14,648 nt of DNA from Rhodospirillaceae bacterium. Its GTDB lineage: Bacteria; Pseudomonadota; Alphaproteobacteria; Thalassobaculales; Thalassobaculaceae. The notes under the pieces were generated by a model. It worked only from the letters and a program-made list of their open reading frames with translations. It had not been told where the DNA came from and did no database searches. Position numbers and translations under genes: made by a program. The stretch lies in assembly GCA_002730675.1 (NCBI GenBank), contig PCAV01000030.1, positions 1 through 14,648 on the forward strand. The letters run 5' to 3'. Shown one piece after another: positions 7,130-14,629 of this stretch (position 1 is its first letter; every line of letters starts with the position of its first letter).

Positions 7130-7477
7130 TTGACCGTAATAAGAATGCGCAACCAGGAAAAAAGACGGGATCGGCGGCAACATTCTAATTTAGTGCTCAT
7201 CTTCGAAGAAAATGAATTCCATGTCATTGATTGCAGTTTGGGCGGATTAGCAATTTCCAATGGAATAGACATCTTCAAAAAAGAACAAGAATTAATCGCT
7301 ATACTTAGTATGCCACTAAAAGATCAAAAACCTGTAACAATGAAGATTGCTTTGAAAGTGACTAGAGTGGATGATCAAGCAGAACAGACTGCGTTTCAAT
7401 TTGAAAACCTCTCAAGCGAGAACTTTACGATTTTAGAAAAGTATCTTACTCACAGAAGCACGCTTCCACTTAAATAA
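7130..7477 (+). CDS. PilZ-domain protein (probable cyclic di-GMP receptor)
   Basis: A 115-residue, single-domain soluble protein. The two cyclic di-GMP binding motifs of PilZ are present: an arginine-rich RxxxR (Arg12-Arg16 within QEKRRDRRQH) at the N-terminus and DCSLGG (34-39), matching [D/N]xSxxG. The rest is a small beta barrel with a C-terminal helix (SSENFTILEKYL, 94-105). It should bind cyclic di-GMP and alter a partner protein in response. The target is not identifiable, because no cellulose synthase, flagellar gene or GGDEF/EAL gene lies in the window. Translation starts at TTG, supported by a well-placed AGGAG. pgi follows 42 bases later on the same strand, so they may be co-transcribed. 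Confidence 0.88.
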   Translation: MTVIRMRNQEKRRDRRQHSNLVLIFEENEFHVIDCSLGGLAISNGIDIFKKEQELIAILSMPLKDQKPVTMKIALKVTRVDDQAEQTAFQFENLSSENFTILEKYLTHRSTLPLK

Positions 7478-7519
7478 CTAAAGCAGTACAAATCCAATGC
7501 ACTTATCGATTGGGAAAAA

Positions 7520-9154
7520 ATGAGAGAACGAGATCTTGTCTGGAACAAACTAGAAAAAGCTCGCCGAAAGTTCAACCACACATCAATTTTAGAGCAGTTT
7601 CAAAAGGATCCGCAACGACATGATGTATTTGCTTTCCGCCTAAATAATCTTTTCGTTGATTTATCAAAAAACCTAATAGACCAACAAGTTTTAAAAGATT
7701 TACATGAACTCGCAACCATCCAGGAGGTTGATAAGATAAGGGAAGGCCTTTTTAGTGGCGCAATCCTTAATAATACCGAGAAAAGACCGGCACTTCACGT
7801 TGCTCTACGAACGCCAAAGAGCAGTGTTATAACTGTCGAAGGGATAAATATAGTCCCAGCGGTCCATAGACAGCTTGAAGATATGATGTCTTTCGCCGAG
7901 TTAATTAGAAGTGGTTATAAAAAAGGCCTTACAGACAGGCGTTTTACTAATATCTTGCATATTGGATCAGGAGGCTCTCTAACCGGTCCAAGGATGGTAT
8001 TAAAAGCACTAACTTCCTATCAAACCCCGCATATACAGATCGACTTTGTAGGAAATGCTGACAGTTCAGACTTACAAGCCAAATTACGCAAACTAGACCC
8101 TGCAACGACACTTGTGGTTATTGCATCCAAGACATTCTCTACGCAAGAAACCATCCTCAATGCCGAGACCATGAAAAAGTGGATGCTTGAAAGACTTGGG
8201 CCATCGGCCTTATCAAAACATTTTGTAGCAATAACTGGAAACAAAAATCGCGCAAATTCTTTTGGAATTGTAGACGAAAATATTTTTGAGATCTGGGAAT
8301 GGGTTGGTGGTCGCTTTTCTTTATGGTCAGCAGTAGGCTTGACAATTGTTTTGGGTATTGGTTCCGAGAATTTCAAAGAATTTTTACGAGGTGCTCGCGC
8401 AATAGATGAGCATTTTCAAAACACCGCACCAGAAATGAACTTACCTCTAATTCTCGGAATGCTCGAAATCTGGTACACGTCCATTTTGAATTTTGGGTCG
8501 CGGGCTATAATTCCATATGATCATCGCCTTCGAAATTTTGTCTCATACATTCAACAATTAGAAATGGAGTCGAATGGCAAATCTGTCGACAAACTCGGTA
8601 ATGAAATGACTAAAAAAACTGCTGCTGTTGTTTGGGGAGCAGAGGGTACGAATGCCCAACATTCTTTCTTTCAGCTTCTTCATCAAGGAACATCTGTTAT
8701 CCCATGTGACTTTCTGATTGCTGCGGTTTCCGACGAAGAATTTGCAGGACATCAAGAGGTATTACTAGCTAATTGCCTCGCACAATCTAGAGCCTTGATG
8801 ACTGGCCGCAATCTGAAAGCAACAACAAAAAAGTTAGGCGACAGCGGGCTTTCAAATGAAGAATCCAACCGTCTTGCGCCACATTCTTCATTCGCAGGAA
8901 ATCGCCCTTCAACAATGTTTCTATTCAAACAATTGACCCCGAATATCCTAGGACAATTGATAGCTATTTATGAACATAAAGCTTTCGTCCAGGGGGCGCT
9001 TTGGAACATCAATAGCTTTGATCAGTGGGGTGTCGAGCTTGGCAAGGAACTGACTAATGAAATATTGCCGCTTTTACAAAACAAAACCCTCGCCTCTAAT
9101 TTAGACCCATCTACAGCAAATTTGATGGAAGAAGTTTTTAGGTTCCGCAAATAA
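7520..9154 (+). CDS. pgi: Glucose-6-phosphate isomerase
   Basis: A full-length 544-residue enzyme (Escherichia coli Pgi is 549) that interconverts glucose 6-phosphate and fructose 6-phosphate in glycolysis and gluconeogenesis. Two sugar isomerase domains are recognisable. Motifs include NTEKRPALHVALR (85-97), the phosphate-binding loop GSGGSLTGP (149-157), SKTFSTQET (203-211), GGRFSLWSA (263-271), MESNGKSVD (349-357) and GTNAQHSFFQLLHQGT (376-391). Catalytic residues align with the rabbit enzyme as Arg265, Glu350, His381 and Lys509 (WGVELGK). The phosphate loop has Ser150 where GIGGS is usual, a mild variant. The gene lies behind the PilZ gene with a weak ribosome site (GGGAAAAA), and is the clearest housekeeping gene of the window. 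Confidence 0.98.
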   Translation: MRERDLVWNKLEKARRKFNHTSILEQFQKDPQRHDVFAFRLNNLFVDLSKNLIDQQVLKDLHELATIQEVDKIREGLFSGAILNNTEKRPALHVALRTPKSSVITVEGINIVPAVHRQLEDMMSFAELIRSGYKKGLTDRRFTNILHIGSGGSLTGPRMVLKALTSYQTPHIQIDFVGNADSSDLQAKLRKLDPATTLVVIASKTFSTQETILNAETMKKWMLERLGPSALSKHFVAITGNKNRANSFGIVDENIFEIWEWVGGRFSLWSAVGLTIVLGIGSENFKEFLRGARAIDEHFQNTAPEMNLPLILGMLEIWYTSILNFGSRAIIPYDHRLRNFVSYIQQLEMESNGKSVDKLGNEMTKKTAAVVWGAEGTNAQHSFFQLLHQGTSVIPCDFLIAAVSDEEFAGHQEVLLANCLAQSRALMTGRNLKATTKKLGDSGLSNEESNRLAPHSSFAGNRPSTMFLFKQLTPNILGQLIAIYEHKAFVQGALWNINSFDQWGVELGKELTNEILPLLQNKTLASNLDPSTANLMEEVFRFRK

Positions 9155-9220
9155 TTTTGGTTTGAAATCTCCATAGTCAGATAGTTGATTTAGGGCATTC
9201 TACATCTGAAATATCGACCT

Positions 9221-9242
9221 CTATTATCACTAATAGGATTTT
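9221..9242 (+). terminator. Possible weak terminator hairpin after pgi
   Basis: CTATTA (9221-9226) and TAATAG (9231-9236) form a 6-base stem with a TCAC loop, extendable by one T-G wobble and followed by ATTTT. The stem is AT-rich and the T run is short, so termination would be weak at best. The surrounding gap 9155-9321 shows no other structure and no convincing promoter. Confidence 0.22.
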
Positions 9243-9308
9243 AAACTCGTAATGATGAAGTTAGAGTAGTGAAAATACATAAAGATACTTGTGCTCGATT
9301 TTATCGAT

Positions 9309-9312
9309 GGAG
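9309..9312 (+). promoter_or_regulatory. Ribosome binding site of the MaoC-like gene
   Basis: GGAG, 9 bases before ATG 9322. It favours that start over the in-frame TTG 9289 and ATG 9307, neither of which has a ribosome site. Confidence 0.5.
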
Positions 9313-9321
9313 AAACAAATA

Positions 9322-9798
9322 ATGGAGACTGTTGGCCTTGGATTTCATTTTGAAGATTTGCCTATCGGTCGCCAATTTAAGACGATAGGCCGAACTATAA
9401 CAGACGCGGATATAACAAATTTTATAAATGCGACGGGCATGGTTGAGTCGATGTTCACAGATTTAGAATTTTTAAAAACAGACAGTGATATTAAAGGAAG
9501 GGTTTCACCGGGAGCACTTGTGTATACATTCGCAGAGGGCTTACTCGTGCAATCTACCATGCAACACACAGGCTTTGCCTTCCTGAATATGGAATTAGAC
9601 GTTAAAGCTCCAACATTTTCTGGTGATACAATACACGTCGAATGTGAAGTAGTGGAAGCACGTTTAACAAGCCGCCCAGGGCGCGGTTTAGTACGAACCA
9701 AAAACCAAATTATCAACCAAAAAAATGTAACTGTAATTACGTATACACCTCTCCGAATGATTAAGTGTAAAAATCCAAACATCACCAAAAATGATTAA
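9322..9798 (+). CDS. MaoC-like hotdog-fold protein with altered hydratase motif
   Basis: A 158-residue single hotdog domain. GFHFEDLPIGRQFKTIGRTI (7-26), DITNFINATG (30-39), GRVSPGALVYTFAEGLL (59-75) and LDVKAPTFSGDTIHVECEVV (92-111) follow the MaoC (R-hydratase-like) pattern closely. MaoC proteins hydrate or dehydrate enoyl-CoA thioesters using Asp and His in TGDxNPxHxD. Here that stretch reads TGMVESMFTD (38-47): the catalytic Asp is Met40 and the His is Phe45, and only the last Asp47 remains. A classical hydratase reaction is therefore not assured. It may bind a CoA ester, use other residues, or work with the double-hotdog protein downstream. It is the first gene of the CoA cluster and ends 6 bases before the CoA transferase start. 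ATG 9322 is chosen for its GGAG. Confidence 0.85.
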   Translation: METVGLGFHFEDLPIGRQFKTIGRTITDADITNFINATGMVESMFTDLEFLKTDSDIKGRVSPGALVYTFAEGLLVQSTMQHTGFAFLNMELDVKAPTFSGDTIHVECEVVEARLTSRPGRGLVRTKNQIINQKNVTVITYTPLRMIKCKNPNITKND

Positions 9799-9804
9799 GA
9801 TATA

Positions 9805-11001
9805 ATGTCGCGGGAAGATGAAAATATTGGTCCATTAACAGGTGTCCGCGTCCTAGACTTAACGATTAACGTCCTTGGGCCGGTAGCAACCCAAATCCTT
9901 GGTGACCTGGGAGCCGAAGTGATTAAAGTAGAAACACCTTCGGGCGATCCCATGCGATTGATTGGTTCCAGTAAGACCGGTATGTTAGGTCCCTTTTTCC
10001 AGACGACAAACCGCAACAAGAAAAGTGTTGTATTAGATCTTAAAAAGATTGAGGAAAAGAATGCTTTACTCAAAATAGCCGGCGGTTGTGATGTTTTTGT
10101 TCACAACATGCGCCAAGCCGCGACTGAGAGATTGGGCATAGATTATAAAAACTTAAGAAACGCTGCACCAAACATTATTTACGCTTCCGCAACAGGCTAC
10201 CGTAGAAACTCCCCAAAGGATGGACGTCCGGCATATGATGACGTAATTCAAGGGGAGAGCGGCTTAGTCGATTTAATCGATAGAACCAATGGCGAGGCGC
10301 GATTTGTACCAATGCCTATCTCCGACAAATTTTGTGGACACACTCTGGCTTCAGCCATTGGAATGGCACTGTTTTCTCGCGAGAAAACCGGAAAAGGCCA
10401 AGAAATCCACGTCCCAATGCTGGAAACAATGCTAGCGTTTAATCTGACGACACATCTTTGGGAAGGCACCAAAGGCCCAACCAATGATCTTGGTTATCCT
10501 CGGGCACTGTCACCTTACCGAATACCTTACAAAACCAAAGATGGTATGGTCTGCGTTCTGGCGCACACCGACGAACAATGGCATAGATTGCTGAGAGCAA
10601 TAGGAAGATCAGATTTAATTGAAGATGCTAGATTCACTAAACTTTCCGAGAGGGCCCAAAATATTGCCACACTCCAGTCTTATCTGGCTGAGGAGCTCGC
10701 TAAATTCACAACGGAGGAAGCATTCCGAAAATTAGACGAAGCTGACCTGCCTAACGGTCCCGTTGCTAAACTCGATGAGTTAATGATAGACCCCTACTTA
10801 CAAGAAACAAATTTTTTCCAAAAAATAGATGATCCGCATGAAAACATTGTCTTTACCACAGCTCCGCCAGTCGATTTCTCAGGCACACCAGCAACTGTGA
10901 GGTCTGCTGCTCCCGCTCTAGGGCAACATTCCGAAGAAATCTTGCTCGCCGCTGGAATTTCAAAAAATATCGTCAACAAGATTATTAACAAAGGTCGGTA
11001 G
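9805..11001 (+). CDS. Class III (CaiB/BaiF-type) CoA transferase
   Basis: A 398-residue enzyme, the normal family length. It moves CoA between acyl-CoA and a free carboxylic acid through a mixed anhydride on an aspartate. The N-terminal GVRVLDLT (13-20), LGDLGAEVIKVETPSGDPMR (32-51), NRNKKSVVLDLK (69-80) and VFVHNMR (97-103) are characteristic. Asp145 in RPAYDDVIQGESG (141-153) aligns with the catalytic Asp of formyl-CoA transferase. The C-terminal part (PNGPVAKLDELMIDPYLQ and the region to 375) completes the interlocked-dimer fold. It sits between the MaoC-like gene (6 bases) and the acyl-CoA synthetase (1 base), so the three are probably translated together. It may recycle CoA from a cluster product to its substrate. 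Confidence 0.95.
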   Translation: MSREDENIGPLTGVRVLDLTINVLGPVATQILGDLGAEVIKVETPSGDPMRLIGSSKTGMLGPFFQTTNRNKKSVVLDLKKIEEKNALLKIAGGCDVFVHNMRQAATERLGIDYKNLRNAAPNIIYASATGYRRNSPKDGRPAYDDVIQGESGLVDLIDRTNGEARFVPMPISDKFCGHTLASAIGMALFSREKTGKGQEIHVPMLETMLAFNLTTHLWEGTKGPTNDLGYPRALSPYRIPYKTKDGMVCVLAHTDEQWHRLLRAIGRSDLIEDARFTKLSERAQNIATLQSYLAEELAKFTTEEAFRKLDEADLPNGPVAKLDELMIDPYLQETNFFQKIDDPHENIVFTTAPPVDFSGTPATVRSAAPALGQHSEEILLAAGISKNIVNKIINKGR

Positions 11002-11002
11002 A

Positions 11003-12556
11003 ATGCCGAAGCTTACCGACTACACAAAATATAGCGACGCCCAAAAATACTTTAGTAAAGAAGCGCTCTGGGAACTTTTCGATGGCAATAAAGATGAGCT
11101 AAATATTGGTTACGAGTGTATTGATCGGCATCCAAGACTTAATACAGCAATACGAATTTGTTACGAAAAAGGCAAAAGTCGTTCTATTTCTTTTGGCGAG
11201 TTAATAGATAATTCGAATAGATTCGCAAATTTCCTAAAGTACAAAGGACTGAAAAAGGGCGACAGAATAGCCATAATGCTTGACCCATCACTTGAGTTCT
11301 ATACAGCATTGTTTGGAACGATGAAGGCGGGTTGCGTTGCCGTTCCCCTGTTTACAGCATTTGGACCTGACGGCCTTTCGGCACGAATAGAGGATTGTCA
11401 ACCAAATTTACTTATACTAGCCCCCGAAAAATCTTCTCTCATTTCCGAAATAAATTTGGAAACGCTTATTGGCGACGAGACATTACTTAAAGAACTATGC
11501 AATTTCGATAAAGAGTTTGTGGCAAATACAAATTCCTCCGATATGGCAATGTACCAGTATACCTCGGGCACCTCTAGGGAATTACCTGAAGCAGTAAAGC
11601 ATAGGCACAAAGCAATTGTTACTGTTATGATTGCTGCACTTTATGCAACCGGGGTAAGACCTGGCGACAAATACATGTGCCCATCCTCTCCCGCCTGGGG
11701 CCATGGTCTTTGGCATGGAACTCTTGCTCCGCTTGCGTTAGGTATTGAGATTGCAACCTACTCTGGAAAATTTCATCCAGGCAGGCTTCTCGAAGCACTG
11801 GAAGAATTTGAAACTACCAATTTATCCGCAGCAGCGACTCATTACCGAATGATGCGAAATCTCGGCAACAGCAACCCTAGAGATTTAAAACTTGAGAAGC
11901 TCTCATTCACAGGGGAACCATTAGATACAGAAACAGCCATCTGGGCAAAAAAACAATTTGGCCATGATGTATGCAGCATTTATGGGTCAACAGAAGTGGG
12001 TGTTATAATTGCGAATTATCCAGGAGCTGAAGACCTCCCTGCCCGACTAGGGTCACTTGGCAAACCACTCCCCGGTTGTAAAATTGATATTCAAGACGCC
12101 AACGGGGTATCTTGTACTGTTGGTAATATTGGGGAAATAAAGCTATTTAAGAATGGTACTTGGTTTCCGGTAAAAGATTTAGGAAGCTTTGACCAGGATG
12201 GATACTATTTTCATCACGGCAGAGCTGATGACGTTATAATTTCGGCAGGATGGACCATGAGCGCAGTGGAAATAGAGGATGTTTTGCTGAAACACACAGC
12301 TGTTGAAGAGGCGGCCGTTATTGGCGTTCCAGATGAAGAACGAGGCCAGATAGTCAAGGCATTTATTATAACAAAATCTGACGAAAAGACTTCATTGGTA
12401 AAAGAGCTACAAGCATTTACAAGAGAACGACTTAGTCTGCATGAATACCCCCGTCTAATAGAATTTACAGATACTCTTCCCAAGACACCCGCCGGGAAAG
12501 TTAATCGAAAAATATTGCGAGAATCGACTACTGAGGATAACAAACGTGACATATAA
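11003..12556 (+). CDS. AMP-forming acyl-CoA synthetase (ANL superfamily)
   Basis: A 517-residue adenylate-forming enzyme that activates an organic acid with ATP and CoA. Core motifs in order are the P-loop YTSGTSRELPEA (186-197), YGSTE (327-331, adenine binding), KDLGSFDQDGYYFHHGRADD (391-410, with Asp392 for ribose and Arg407 at the hinge), GWTMSAVEIE (416-425) and the catalytic lysine Lys499 in TPAGKVNRK (495-503). The P-loop is unusual: where TSGTTGxPKG is standard, it has Ser191-Arg192-Glu193 and Glu196 in place of the Lys. This probably marks a subfamily rather than inactivity, since every other site is intact. Substrate class is not readable. The start lies one base after the CoA transferase stop, with AAGG 8 bases upstream. 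The 3' end overlaps the next gene by 11 bases. Confidence 0.94.
   Translation: MPKLTDYTKYSDAQKYFSKEALWELFDGNKDELNIGYECIDRHPRLNTAIRICYEKGKSRSISFGELIDNSNRFANFLKYKGLKKGDRIAIMLDPSLEFYTALFGTMKAGCVAVPLFTAFGPDGLSARIEDCQPNLLILAPEKSSLISEINLETLIGDETLLKELCNFDKEFVANTNSSDMAMYQYTSGTSRELPEAVKHRHKAIVTVMIAALYATGVRPGDKYMCPSSPAWGHGLWHGTLAPLALGIEIATYSGKFHPGRLLEALEEFETTNLSAAATHYRMMRNLGNSNPRDLKLEKLSFTGEPLDTETAIWAKKQFGHDVCSIYGSTEVGVIIANYPGAEDLPARLGSLGKPLPGCKIDIQDANGVSCTVGNIGEIKLFKNGTWFPVKDLGSFDQDGYYFHHGRADDVIISAGWTMSAVEIEDVLLKHTAVEEAAVIGVPDEERGQIVKAFIITKSDEKTSLVKELQAFTRERLSLHEYPRLIEFTDTLPKTPAGKVNRKILRESTTEDNKRDI
12533..12537 (+). promoter_or_regulatory. Ribosome binding site selecting a GTG start inside the synthetase gene
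   Basis: GAGGA, 8 bases before GTG 12546 and within the final codons of the acyl-CoA synthetase gene. It supports translational coupling across the 11-base overlap. Confidence 0.6.
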
Positions 12557-13694
12557 GCATCAAAAAGATACACAATTCCCACGCATCACTGAGGGTGCTT
12601 TAGAAGAGCTCCGTAGCCGTCTTGGAGTAAAGATTTCAAGAGACCCAGAACCTTGGTGCTTTGAGGCGACACGCGATAATATAAGACACTATGCCCATGG
12701 AATTGGTGATGACAATCCGCTTTGGTGTGAGCCCGACTACGGAGTGCAAACCAAGTACAACAGCATAATTGCGCTTCCATCTTTTCTTTTTGCCACCAGC
12801 CGTATTGCCTCTGGATATGTTGGTGGTTTACCCGGTATACACGCTATGTGGGCAGGGGCTGACTGGAAATGGCATCAACCAGTATTTCGGAATGATGAAA
12901 TAACCACAGAATCATTTCTTAAAGATTTGATTGAGCATGACACTAAATTTGCGGGAAGAGCCATACAGCAAATCTACCATGTTGATTTCTTTAATCAATC
13001 AGGTAGCCATGTTGCGGAGTGTGACAGCTGGTGTTTCAGAACGGAGCGTGACACTGCTAGGGAAGAGGGCACAAAATATAAAAATTTGCAGGCTCAGAAA
13101 GGTAAAGTATATAGCGAAGCAGAATTAGAAAAGATTTTTAGTTTGTATGCAAATGAGCCAATAAGGGGCGCAACACCGCGATATTTTGAAGATACTCAAA
13201 TAGGTGAAGAATTACCCACAATGGTAAAGGGTCCGATGACTGTCACGGGGTTTATAGCCTTTGCTCAAGGTTGGGGAGGTTTGTATATTCGAGCTAATAA
13301 ATTGGCTTGGAAACAAATTGATCGCCATAATGGTCTCGGTATACCCAATAGATTTAATATCCCAGACTGCCCAGAGCGTGTTCATTGGGAACAGGATTTT
13401 GCTCTAAAAGTTGGAGCGCCAGGCGCCTACGATTACGGCCCGGAAAGATGTTCCTGGATGACACACCATATGACAAACTGGATTGGTGATGATGGTTTTT
13501 TGGTATCTTCTAGCAGTAAAATTAGACGCCATAACCCTGAAGGCGATACCCTTATGATTAACGGTAAGGTCACGAACAAATTTGAGCAGGATGGAGAAGG
13601 CTTTGTTGAAGTAACCCACGAGGCACGAAACCAAGATGATGAACTATCGGTGTTAGGTACTGCAACGGCAAAATTGCCTAGAAAAGCTACCTAG
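12546..13694 (+). CDS. Double-hotdog MaoC / FAS1-like acyl dehydratase
   Basis: A 382-residue protein made of two hotdog domains. The N-terminal one (about 35-165) resembles the FAS1-like dehydratase domain, with RDNIRHYAHGIGDDNPLW (43-60) and YVGGLPGIHAMWAGADW (91-107). The second (about 210-375) is MaoC-like, with ATPRYFEDTQIGEELP (209-224) and MTVTGFIAFAQGWGG (231-245). In the first domain the hydratase motif GDxNPxH reads GDDNPLW, keeping the Asp and Asn-Pro but putting Trp60 at the His position. Family members hydrate or dehydrate CoA thioesters, often in catabolism of branched or cyclic acids. Translation starts at GTG with a good GAGGA, overlapping the synthetase gene by 11 bases, so it is firmly part of the cluster. 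Confidence 0.88.
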   Translation: MTYKHQKDTQFPRITEGALEELRSRLGVKISRDPEPWCFEATRDNIRHYAHGIGDDNPLWCEPDYGVQTKYNSIIALPSFLFATSRIASGYVGGLPGIHAMWAGADWKWHQPVFRNDEITTESFLKDLIEHDTKFAGRAIQQIYHVDFFNQSGSHVAECDSWCFRTERDTAREEGTKYKNLQAQKGKVYSEAELEKIFSLYANEPIRGATPRYFEDTQIGEELPTMVKGPMTVTGFIAFAQGWGGLYIRANKLAWKQIDRHNGLGIPNRFNIPDCPERVHWEQDFALKVGAPGAYDYGPERCSWMTHHMTNWIGDDGFLVSSSSKIRRHNPEGDTLMINGKVTNKFEQDGEGFVEVTHEARNQDDELSVLGTATAKLPRKAT

Positions 13695-13808
13695 GTCGTT
13701 ATAGTTGCGCCGCGCGTTTCTTACGAACAGGCATTTTATTGTAAAAACACCAGCTTGACGCCTTACTTCTCCGGCGCTATCTGATTATGGTAAATGAAAG
13801 AAGGTCCA

Positions 13809-14618
13809 ATGCCTTTAGATAAGACTAAATACAAGGTTCTAAAACTCGATTGCCCAGCAGAAAAAGTGCTCAGAATTACATTTGATAGGCCCGAAACATA
13901 CAATTCTCTCGATGCTGACGGACACCGGGAACTTGCTTACATTTGGCGTGAAATTGATGACGACCCAACCATTAATAGCGTTCTTCTAACAGGAGCTGGA
14001 AAAGCTTTCTCCTCTGGCGGCGATTTTGAAATGATCGAAAAAGTGATGGACGATTTTGACTTTCGGGCTCAGATATGGAAGGAAGCCAAGGACCTTGTTT
14101 ATAACGTTATAAACTGCTCAAAGCCGATTGTATCGGCAATTAACGGACCTGCTGTAGGTGCTGGCTTAGTGGCCGGTTTACTAGCGGACATATCAATTGC
14201 CGGAAAGAAGGCAAAGATAGTGGATGGACATACTAACCTCGGCGTTGCTGCGGGGGACTCAGCGATAATTAACTGGCCATTGCTCTGCGGCATGGCAAAA
14301 TCGAAATATCTTTTACTCACTTGCGAGCCTATTAATGGCGAAGAAGCCGAACGAATCGGACTAGTTTCACTTTGTGTTGACGACGAACTCCTGCAGGACA
14401 AGGCACTCGAAATTTCAAAAAAACTCTCAACGGGTGCTCAGAGTGCAATTAGATGGACTAAGTATGCTTTGAATAATTGGTATAGAATGGCCGGACCTGC
14501 TTTCGATGCTTCAACTGCACTTGAAATGCTTGGCTTTACTGGACCCGAAGCAAGAGAAGGGCTATCTGCCCACCTAGAAAAAAGAAAACCTAATTTCCCA
14601 AGCAAAAGTCCCGTATAA
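13809..14618 (+). CDS. Crotonase-fold (enoyl-CoA hydratase/isomerase-like) protein
   Basis: A 269-residue crotonase-superfamily protein that should bind a CoA thioester. The oxyanion-hole segments are clear: AFSSGGDFEMI (66-76) and INGPAVGAGLVAGLLADISI (111-130). The two catalytic glutamates of enoyl-CoA hydratase are both missing: GGGxE becomes GAGLV (Val121), and the later PE becomes GH (His141 in DGHTNLGVAAGD, 139-150). Isomerase, hydrolase, thioesterase or another crotonase chemistry is therefore more likely than simple hydration. ATG 13809 is preferred because AGAAGG precedes it (4-base spacing, rather short). ATG 13794, giving five more residues, is the alternative and lacks a site. About 114 bases separate it from the previous gene. 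A weak promoter-like TTGACG (13755-13760) with TATCTG 17 bases on may serve it. Confidence 0.9.
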   Translation: MPLDKTKYKVLKLDCPAEKVLRITFDRPETYNSLDADGHRELAYIWREIDDDPTINSVLLTGAGKAFSSGGDFEMIEKVMDDFDFRAQIWKEAKDLVYNVINCSKPIVSAINGPAVGAGLVAGLLADISIAGKKAKIVDGHTNLGVAAGDSAIINWPLLCGMAKSKYLLLTCEPINGEEAERIGLVSLCVDDELLQDKALEISKKLSTGAQSAIRWTKYALNNWYRMAGPAFDASTALEMLGFTGPEAREGLSAHLEKRKPNFPSKSPV

Positions 14619-14629
14619 GGAGCCGCCGA

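Noticed and set aside
9345..9788. 147-codon open frame on the minus strand opposite the MaoC-like gene
   Set aside because: The plus-strand frame has clear family motifs, while the minus frame has no recognisable domain or ribosome site and is a mirror of the coding bias.
13404..13634. 76-codon minus-strand frame inside the double-hotdog gene
   Set aside because: It is fully contained in a well-supported gene with no independent start signal.
13707..13777. GCGCCG / CGGCGC inverted pair in the gap before the crotonase gene
   Set aside because: The arms are only 6 bases with a loop of about 59 bases and no T tract, so a terminator or operator reading is not supported.
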